Source: Pseudomonas sp. LS1212 (lineage in GTDB: Bacteria; Pseudomonadota; Gammaproteobacteria; Pseudomonadales; Pseudomonadaceae). From it: a DNA stretch of 64,000 nt. The notes beneath the pieces are model-generated. The model saw only the letters and a program-made list of their open reading frames with translations, was not told where the DNA came from and made no database searches. The position numbers and the translations under genes are program-made. Below, piece by piece: positions 58,387 through 64,000 of this stretch; within the stretch, counting starts at the first letter, position 1, and each line of letters starts with the position of its first letter. The stretch is taken from positions 2,867,001-2,931,000 of the forward strand of contig NZ_CP102951.1 of the NCBI RefSeq assembly GCF_024741815.1, read 5' to 3'.

Positions 58387-59955
58387 TTATCTCCCAAAAG
58401 TCGTGTTGCTGGCCAGCGGCGTGGCGCGGTGGGCCTTCTTTTCGCCGGTGGTGTAGTGTGGGCAGGTTTTCTCGATGTCCTGGATGACGATTTCTTCGCG
58501 TTTGAGATCGATCGAACGACTGAGCACGTAGTAGACGATGCCCGACACGATCAGCCCGACCAGCCAGGCGATGTCGATGCTGCCCAGGGCCTTGGCCAGG
58601 GGGCCGACAAACACTTCGCGCTGCTCGACGCCGTCATAGATGTAGAAGAACGGGATCATCGCCAGAAAGCCCACCGCATACGAGACGATGCCGCGCACGC
58701 CCCAGCTGCCATAGATGTTGTCGTGCGGCATGAAAAAGTGCGGGATGGCATAGCGGCCCTTGCGCACGAAGAAGTAGTCGGTGAGGTTGACCGAGGTCCA
58801 GGGCACCAGGAAGTACAGCATCACCACCAGGTAGATACCCAGCACCGACAAGCCCTTGCCCGAGCTCTGGATGCTCAGGGCGACGCCCAGTTGCAGCACG
58901 ATCACGAACAAAATAGCGAGGATGCGCGCCTTGCGCGTCGGTTTGATGTGCTTGATCGAATCGACACAGGTCAGCGTGGTCAGCTTCGCGCTGTAGATGT
59001 TCATGGCGATCACCGGCAGGAATGCCAGGATGGTCACCACCACCACGGCCGTACCGGCCAGCGGCGACAGGGTGTTGCCCACCTGCCCCAGTGCGACCAG
59101 CACATCGGTGGAATGCAGGTGGTCGGCCAGCCAGCCACCCACGGAGATCATCCAGGCACCCGACAATGACGCACCGAGAAAGACCACCGCGATCAGCTTG
59201 CCGCTCGGGGTGTTTTTCGGCAGGTAGCGCGAGTAGTCCGAGACATAAGGCGCATAGGCGATGTTATAGCTCGCTGCCGCGGCGAACTGGGCAATGAACC
59301 CGGTCCAGTTGAAGCCCAGCGGCGCCGGTGCCTGCTCCCCGGCCGCGAGTACCGGCAAGGGTGCATCGGGAATCCAGCCCATCACCACCGCCAGGGTCAC
59401 CAGGCCGTACAACGGAAGCGACAGGTACAGCGCCCATTTGAAGCTGCGGTGCATCCAGTCATGACCGAGAATGGCCAGTATCGTCGCCGGCACCGTCACG
59501 GCTACCGCGATCACGATGGGGTCGAAGCCAAACAACGAATGCAACCCCTGCATCATCAACACCAGGTTGACGATGTTGAACCCGGCAAAGACGAACAACG
59601 TCGCCAGCAGCACCAGGATGACGCCCCGATAGCCGAACTGCGCGCGTGACTGGATCATCTGCGGCAGGCCAAGGTGCGGGCCCTGGGATCCATGGAAAGC
59701 CATGAACAGCGTGCCGAACATGATCCCGAGGGTGCCGGCCAGGGTGGTCCACAGGGCCGTCAGACCGACACTGGGCCCGACGAACCCGATGGTCATGGTG
59801 AAGAAGGTGAAGTTGCCCAGGAACCAGAATGGCCCCTGGCTCCTGAGTTTGTCGGTGCGTTCGTTCTCCGGGATGAAATCAATCGAATGCCCTTCGACCG
59901 CCAGCGCGGTGTCGCGATGTGTAGCGCTGGCGGCGGTCTTGGATGAAGTGTTCAT
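58387..59955 (-). CDS. NCS1-family permease (purine/cytosine permease-like)
   Basis: A 522-residue membrane protein with about 12 segments. NCS1 features are GPFWFLGNFTFFTMTIGFVG in segment 1, SRAQFGYRGVILVLLATLF in segment 3, and ASYNIAYAPYVSDYSRYLPK in segment 6. Known family substrates include cytosine, uracil, allantoin, hydantoins and vitamins B1 and B6. It is followed at two bases by the GMC oxidoreductase gene and preceded by the aldehyde dehydrogenase gene (54 bp), so it probably imports the alcohol that these two enzymes oxidise, perhaps a hydroxymethyl-bearing heterocycle. That is inference from context. Confidence 0.9.
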   Translation of the reverse strand: MNTSSKTAASATHRDTALAVEGHSIDFIPENERTDKLRSQGPFWFLGNFTFFTMTIGFVGPSVGLTALWTTLAGTLGIMFGTLFMAFHGSQGPHLGLPQMIQSRAQFGYRGVILVLLATLFVFAGFNIVNLVLMMQGLHSLFGFDPIVIAVAVTVPATILAILGHDWMHRSFKWALYLSLPLYGLVTLAVVMGWIPDAPLPVLAAGEQAPAPLGFNWTGFIAQFAAAASYNIAYAPYVSDYSRYLPKNTPSGKLIAVVFLGASLSGAWMISVGGWLADHLHSTDVLVALGQVGNTLSPLAGTAVVVVTILAFLPVIAMNIYSAKLTTLTCVDSIKHIKPTRKARILAILFVIVLQLGVALSIQSSGKGLSVLGIYLVVMLYFLVPWTSVNLTDYFFVRKGRYAIPHFFMPHDNIYGSWGVRGIVSYAVGFLAMIPFFYIYDGVEQREVFVGPLAKALGSIDIAWLVGLIVSGIVYYVLSRSIDLKREEIVIQDIEKTCPHYTTGEKKAHRATPLASNTTFGR

Positions 59956-60009
59956 GATGTACTCTCATTATTAGTAAAGATCATGACGAGGCGAGTAAAA
60001 CCCGGCGCC

Positions 60010-61518
60010 TCAGGGCAACGTTATCCAGACCGCCTTGGTCTCCATCAGGTAATCCAGTTGTTCAGAGCCCAGGTCCTTGCCGAACCCTGACTGTTTGTAG
60101 CCACCGAACGGCATCGATGGGTCGATGGTGCTGTGCGCATTGACGTACACCGAACCTGCCCGCAGCCGTGGAATCAGGCTGTGCACGCGGCCCAGGTCAT
60201 TGGAATAGAGGGCTGCGGCAAGGCCGAAGGGTGAGTCATTGGCCAATGCCAGTGCCTCTTCTTCGTCATCGAAAGGTGCAGTCACCAGTACGGGGCCGAA
60301 AATCTCCTCCTGGACGATGCGCATGTCGTTGCGGCAATGGGCGAAAATGGTCGGTTCGACAAAGTAGCCGGGGCCTTCGACCGGCTGGCCGCCGTAAACC
60401 AGCTCGGCGCCCTCGCGCTTGCCGGTTTCGATGTATTCGGTCACGCGCTGCTTTTGCAATGCCGATACCAGTGGGCTGATAAAGCACTCGGGGTCCAGGC
60501 CTGGCGCCATTTTCAACGTCCGTGTGTATGCGATTAGCTCACGCAGGAATGCGTCGTAGATGCTGCGATGGACATAGGCGCGGGTACCAGCGTCGCAGAC
60601 CTGGCCAGAGTTGAAGAACACGCCGTTGGCGATGGCCTTGGCCGCGGCCGGCACGTCGGCATCGGAGAGGACTATTACTGGAGATTTTCCTCCGAGTTCG
60701 AGGGTAAGTCGCTTCATTTCGTCCAGTGCGGCGCGCCCGACCGTACGCCCGACCGGGGTCGAGCCAGTAAAAGTCAGCTTGTCGATGCCAGGGTGGGTGG
60801 CCATCGCCGCACCGACCACGCTGCCGCGTCCGGTCACGATATTGATCACCCCGTCCGGAATACCCGCTTCCTGTACCAGCTCGGCAAAGCGCAAGGCCGA
60901 CAGCGAGGTCAGCTCGGCCGGCTTGACCACCACGGTGCAACCGGTCGCCAGTGCGGCGCCGAGCTTCCAGGCCATGGTTTGCAGCGGGAAGTTCCACGGC
61001 ACGATGGCGCCGACGACACCGATCGGCTCTTTGCGGGTGTAGGCCAGGTAGTTGCCCGGCAAGGATGGCTCGACGGTGCGCCCATGCAGCTTGGTGGCCC
61101 AGCCGGCGAAATAACGGAGCGTGTCGACCGTACCCTGGATATCCACATCGCGGGCCTGGGCGGCGGACTTGCCCATGTCGATGGACTCGATCTCGGCCAG
61201 TTCTGCAGCGTTGACTTCAATCAGGTCAGCCAGGCGATGGATCATCCGTTCGCGTTCCAGCGGCTTGGCCTGGCGCCAGGGGCCACCGTCGAACTGGGCG
61301 CGGGCCGCTTGTACGGCGCGGTCCAGGTCGTCGGTAGTGCCCATGGGGATGCGGGTAATCAGGCCTTCGGTCGACGGCTCGATGACGTCGGAGGTCTGGC
61401 CGTCGCTGGCATCGACAAAGGCGCCGCCGATGAACATTTTCTGGGCCTTGCCGAGAAACGTCCGGGTGGCTTCGCAAACGCCGAACTTCTGCAGGTACTG
61501 CTTGACGGTCGTGTCCAT
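60010..61518 (-). CDS. NAD(P)-dependent aldehyde dehydrogenase
   Basis: A 502-residue class I/II-type aldehyde dehydrogenase with catalytic C308 in SGQVCDAGTR and general base E274 in LELGGKSP, cofactor loop TGSTPVGR and the oxyanion Asn in VPWNFP. Overall it resembles betaine-aldehyde and phenylacetaldehyde dehydrogenases. First gene of the leftward operon with the NCS1 permease and GMC oxidoreductase genes; it should oxidise the aldehyde made by the latter to the acid. It is divergent from the LysR-type regulator gene 164 bp away. Confidence 0.93.
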   Translation of the reverse strand: MDTTVKQYLQKFGVCEATRTFLGKAQKMFIGGAFVDASDGQTSDVIEPSTEGLITRIPMGTTDDLDRAVQAARAQFDGGPWRQAKPLERERMIHRLADLIEVNAAELAEIESIDMGKSAAQARDVDIQGTVDTLRYFAGWATKLHGRTVEPSLPGNYLAYTRKEPIGVVGAIVPWNFPLQTMAWKLGAALATGCTVVVKPAELTSLSALRFAELVQEAGIPDGVINIVTGRGSVVGAAMATHPGIDKLTFTGSTPVGRTVGRAALDEMKRLTLELGGKSPVIVLSDADVPAAAKAIANGVFFNSGQVCDAGTRAYVHRSIYDAFLRELIAYTRTLKMAPGLDPECFISPLVSALQKQRVTEYIETGKREGAELVYGGQPVEGPGYFVEPTIFAHCRNDMRIVQEEIFGPVLVTAPFDDEEEALALANDSPFGLAAALYSNDLGRVHSLIPRLRAGSVYVNAHSTIDPSMPFGGYKQSGFGKDLGSEQLDYLMETKAVWITLP

Positions 61519-61682
61519 TTCTTATCTCTCTGTTCGGCGGTCAGGTCTTGTTATTGGTGAGCATTGAGCTGGTAAGTCATCGCCGATGGAGTGACTATGA
61601 GCGCAGTCTTTGCCGGGAAAAATGCTAATCATCAGATGCCAACATCGGCATTCGCGATCTATCGCCAATCGGGAGGTTCGGG

Positions 61683-62597
61683 GTGAACAAGCTGCACGAT
61701 GTCGACTTGAAATTGCTCAGGGTTTTTGCCGCGATCGTCAAATGCGGTGGGTTCTCCGCCGCGCAGGCGGCTCTGAATCTGGGGCAGTCGACCATCAGCG
61801 AACAGATGAGCCAGCTCGAATCCCGGCTGGGGGTCAAACTCTGCCAGCGCGGCCGCAGCGGCTTTCGCCTGACCGAACAGGGCATGGCGATCTACGAGTC
61901 CACCCAGCGTCTGCTATTGGCGGTGGACAGCTTTTGCCAGGATGCCGACGTGCTCAAACAGCACATCACCGGCAAGCTCAACCTGGGCATCATCGACTCG
62001 ACCATCAGCGACCCGGCTTCGCCGCTGCCCAAAACCACCCAGCGCTTCGTTTCAAGAGGCCACGATGTGCACCTGAACGTGTATGTCGGCAGCCCCGCGG
62101 AACTGGAGGAACGGGTGCTCGACGGCCGCCTGCACCTGGCCATCGGGCACTTCCCGATTCACGTTTCCGGCCTGGATTACCTGCCGCTGTACCAGGAGGC
62201 GCTCGGGCTGTTTTGCGGTCGCCGTCATCCCCTGTTCGGCAGCAAGGCCGAGCGCGCCGAGCTGATGGAGGAGATCACCGAGAACCGCATCGTGGTCCGC
62301 GGCTACATGGAGCAATACGACCTGGAACACCTGGGTGTGAGCAAGGCGGCGGCCACCGTGGACAACATCGAGGCGCTGGCGATACTGGTCATCTCGGGCG
62401 CCTATCTCGGTTTTCTGCCGGTGCACTTCGCCGCGCAGTGGGTCAATACCGGCGCCATGCAGCAACTGGCGCCAGTGAGCATGAGCCTGATGTCGCCCTT
62501 CGACGTGATCACCCGGCGCGGGGTGCCGGCACCGCCGATTCTGCGGGTTTTCCTTGAGGACCTGGCGACCAGCGCAGGCCAGGAAACCCACGGCTGA
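61683..62597 (+). CDS. LysR-family transcriptional regulator
   Basis: A 304-residue regulator with a GTG start after GGGAGG. The winged helix-turn-helix is in the first 65 residues (LKLLRVFAAIVKCGGFSAAQ, then STISEQMSQLESRLG and RGRSGFRLTEQG). The rest is a periplasmic-binding-like effector domain, in which LNVYVGSPAELEERVLDGRL and ITENRIVVRGYMEQY can be seen. Divergent transcription from the aldehyde dehydrogenase operon, with 164 bp between, is the classic LysR arrangement, so it probably controls that operon. The effector is unknown. Confidence 0.92.
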   Translation: MNKLHDVDLKLLRVFAAIVKCGGFSAAQAALNLGQSTISEQMSQLESRLGVKLCQRGRSGFRLTEQGMAIYESTQRLLLAVDSFCQDADVLKQHITGKLNLGIIDSTISDPASPLPKTTQRFVSRGHDVHLNVYVGSPAELEERVLDGRLHLAIGHFPIHVSGLDYLPLYQEALGLFCGRRHPLFGSKAERAELMEEITENRIVVRGYMEQYDLEHLGVSKAAATVDNIEALAILVISGAYLGFLPVHFAAQWVNTGAMQQLAPVSMSLMSPFDVITRRGVPAPPILRVFLEDLATSAGQETHG

Positions 62598-62714
62598 GCA
62601 GCGGAGCCGGGCAGTCGGAACAGGCAAAAAACGAAGACACCGAGCCAGCGCCTGTCGAGCGACTATGCTGGGCTTACCGTCTTCCCTACTTTGCGGCGTG
62701 AAAGGAGAAACACG

Positions 62715-63818
62715 ATGTTGCCCACGTTCACTCCCGACAAGGCACTAACCCGTGGAATGCTCGATGTATTGATCCGTGCCGGGCTTATCGCCGTTCTGGT
62801 GATCTTCTGCTTCCAGATCTTCCACCCCTTCCTGAACCTGATGCTCTGGGCAGTGATCCTGGCGATCACCCTCTACCCGCTGCAAAACCGGATCAAGGGC
62901 AGACTGGGAAACCGCGACGGCCGTGCCGCGACCCTGATCGTGCTGTTGGCCATCGCCATCCTGATGGTGCCGATCTACCTGCTGGGGACCTCGATGACCG
63001 AATCCGTCGAGAACGCCCTGACGATCGTCCGGTCGGAAAGCTTCCATATCCCGCCTCCGGGTGAGAAAGTCGCCACCTGGCCGCTGATTGGCCAGCCCTT
63101 GTACGATTTCTGGCTACAGCTTTCCACCGATATGTCCGGGGTCGTGAGAAAGCTGCTGCCCTACATCAAGAGTTTCAGCTTGAACGTGTTGGGCAAGCTC
63201 GCGGACGTCGGCGTGGGCTTTTTGATGTTCATCGGCGCCTTGATCATTGCTGGCATCCTGATGGCCTACGGGGACACCGGCAACCGCAGCGCCGTGCAGA
63301 TCGCCTCGCGTATCTCGGGCCCTGAAAGAGGGCCGCGATTGGCGGCATTGTGCACCGCCACCATTCGCGCGGTGGCCCAGGGCGTGGTCGGTATCGCCTT
63401 TATCCAGATGTTGCTGGTCGGCGTCGGTTTCGTGGTCATGGGCATTCCCGGTGCCGGCCTGCTGGCATTGGCGGCCTTGCTGCTGGGGATCATGCAGCTG
63501 CCGGTGGTGCTGATTTCCCTGCCGGTGATCGCTTATGCCTTCGCCACCGAGGGCGCCAGCGTGGCGACCATTATCTTCGCCATCTACAGCCTGGTGGCTG
63601 GCATGGCCGACAACGTGCTCAAGCCACTGATGCTGGGTCGGGGCGTCGATGTGCCCATGCCGGTGATATTGATCGGCGCCCTGGGCGGGATGGTCACCAA
63701 CGGTTTCATCGGGTTGTTCATCGGCCCGGTGATACTCGCGGTCGGCTACCAACTGTTCTGGCAGTGGGTGGAGGACCAGCCACCAAGTGCCGTGCCAGAT
63801 GAACAGAAACCGGTTTGA
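62715..63818 (+). CDS. PerM/AI-2E transporter family (UPF0118) membrane protein
   Basis: A 367-residue protein, start chosen at the ATG after AAAGGAG. It has 7-8 hydrophobic segments, beginning with LDVLIRAGLIAVLVIFCF, and the family region GIPGAGLLALAALLLGIMQLP with the long C-terminal SLVAGMADNVLKPLMLGRGVDVPMP. Family members are inner-membrane permeases, of which some export autoinducer-2 and others act in ion or pH homeostasis. The actual substrate cannot be read here. The next gene starts 10 bp downstream, so they may share a transcript. Confidence 0.88.
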   Translation: MLPTFTPDKALTRGMLDVLIRAGLIAVLVIFCFQIFHPFLNLMLWAVILAITLYPLQNRIKGRLGNRDGRAATLIVLLAIAILMVPIYLLGTSMTESVENALTIVRSESFHIPPPGEKVATWPLIGQPLYDFWLQLSTDMSGVVRKLLPYIKSFSLNVLGKLADVGVGFLMFIGALIIAGILMAYGDTGNRSAVQIASRISGPERGPRLAALCTATIRAVAQGVVGIAFIQMLLVGVGFVVMGIPGAGLLALAALLLGIMQLPVVLISLPVIAYAFATEGASVATIIFAIYSLVAGMADNVLKPLMLGRGVDVPMPVILIGALGGMVTNGFIGLFIGPVILAVGYQLFWQWVEDQPPSAVPDEQKPV

Positions 63819-63828
63819 TGTGCCCCCA

Positions 63829-64000
63829 TGCTGCGCCTCCATCAGTTGGGCCGGCTCCTGCTGCCTGGCGCACTCGTGCTCAGTGGCTGCGTGCGCCTGG
63901 GGCCGAATTTCCAGCCCCCGGGCCAGCCCTGGGTCGAACACTGGAACACCCCCGCACTCGAACAGGCCAGCCAGCAGCGCCCGCAACCCGACACCCGGCA
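63829..64000 (+). CDS. RND efflux outer-membrane lipoprotein (NodT/OprM family), 5' end only
   Basis: The first 57 residues are visible before the window ends. MLRLHQLGRLLLPGALVLSG followed by Cys is a lipoprotein signal with lipobox LVLSGC, and VRLGPNFQPPGQPWVEHWN is the typical N-terminus (GPxYxxP-type) of NodT/OprM channel proteins. Partner RND pump genes would lie further right. Confidence 0.75.

Overview
The window reads as a GC-rich Pseudomonas chromosome, most likely from the P. fluorescens complex near the P. corrugata / P. brassicacearum group. The evidence is Pseudomonas-type REP palindromes, a Fur box, the typical soxBDAG-glyA gene order, and a lipopeptide-siderophore NRPS system resembling corrugatin.

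Region 1 (1-37376, rightward except fhuF) is a non-ribosomal siderophore locus. Four consecutive NRPS genes, the first cut by the window edge, carry eight adenylation domains. Read by eye, their codes suggest His - Dab - unassigned - Ser - Ser (with a terminal epimerase domain) - Asp - Dab - Asp, then a thioesterase. Degenerate condensation-like domains precede the His and the last Asp adenylation domains, and another follows the first Asp carrier protein. NRPS3 ends in a fused Fe(II)/2-oxoglutarate (TauD-like) beta-hydroxylase. This points to beta-hydroxy-His and beta-hydroxy-Asp as iron ligands, as in corrugatin/ornicorrugatin siderophores. A PvdE-like exporter gene, an FhuF-like ferric reductase gene, a Fur box and two tandem SbmA/YddA-like ABC transporter genes follow.

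Region 2 (37425-41210) holds ordinary accessory genes: an MFS/Npt1-like permease, a Tat-exported aldo/keto reductase, a beta-class glutathione transferase and a DUF1810 protein.

Region 3 (41212-56607) is a 15.4-kb segment bounded by 37-bp inverted repeats (33/37 identical) of Tn3-family type and by a perfect 5-bp direct repeat GTGAG, which I read as the target-site duplication. It contains wreckage at its left end (a JetD-like fragment and a frameshifted outer-membrane protein gene), a pssA gene, the soxGADB-glyA operon, two GATase1-like AraC regulator genes, an MFS transporter gene, a creatinase gene and a 40-residue transposase stub. Together these encode creatine -> sarcosine + urea -> glycine + methylene-THF -> serine. 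The whole catabolic unit therefore looks transposon-borne and now unable to move itself. The two regulator intergenic regions share a 15-bp TGTC-N7-GACA motif.

Region 4 (56608-64000) resumes the ancestral chromosome. A REP abuts the insertion point, followed by a leftward operon of aldehyde dehydrogenase, NCS1 permease and GMC oxidoreductase genes with a divergent LysR gene, then a PerM/AI-2E permease gene and the start of an RND outer-membrane lipoprotein gene cut by the window edge. I saw no rRNA, tRNA or CRISPR array.
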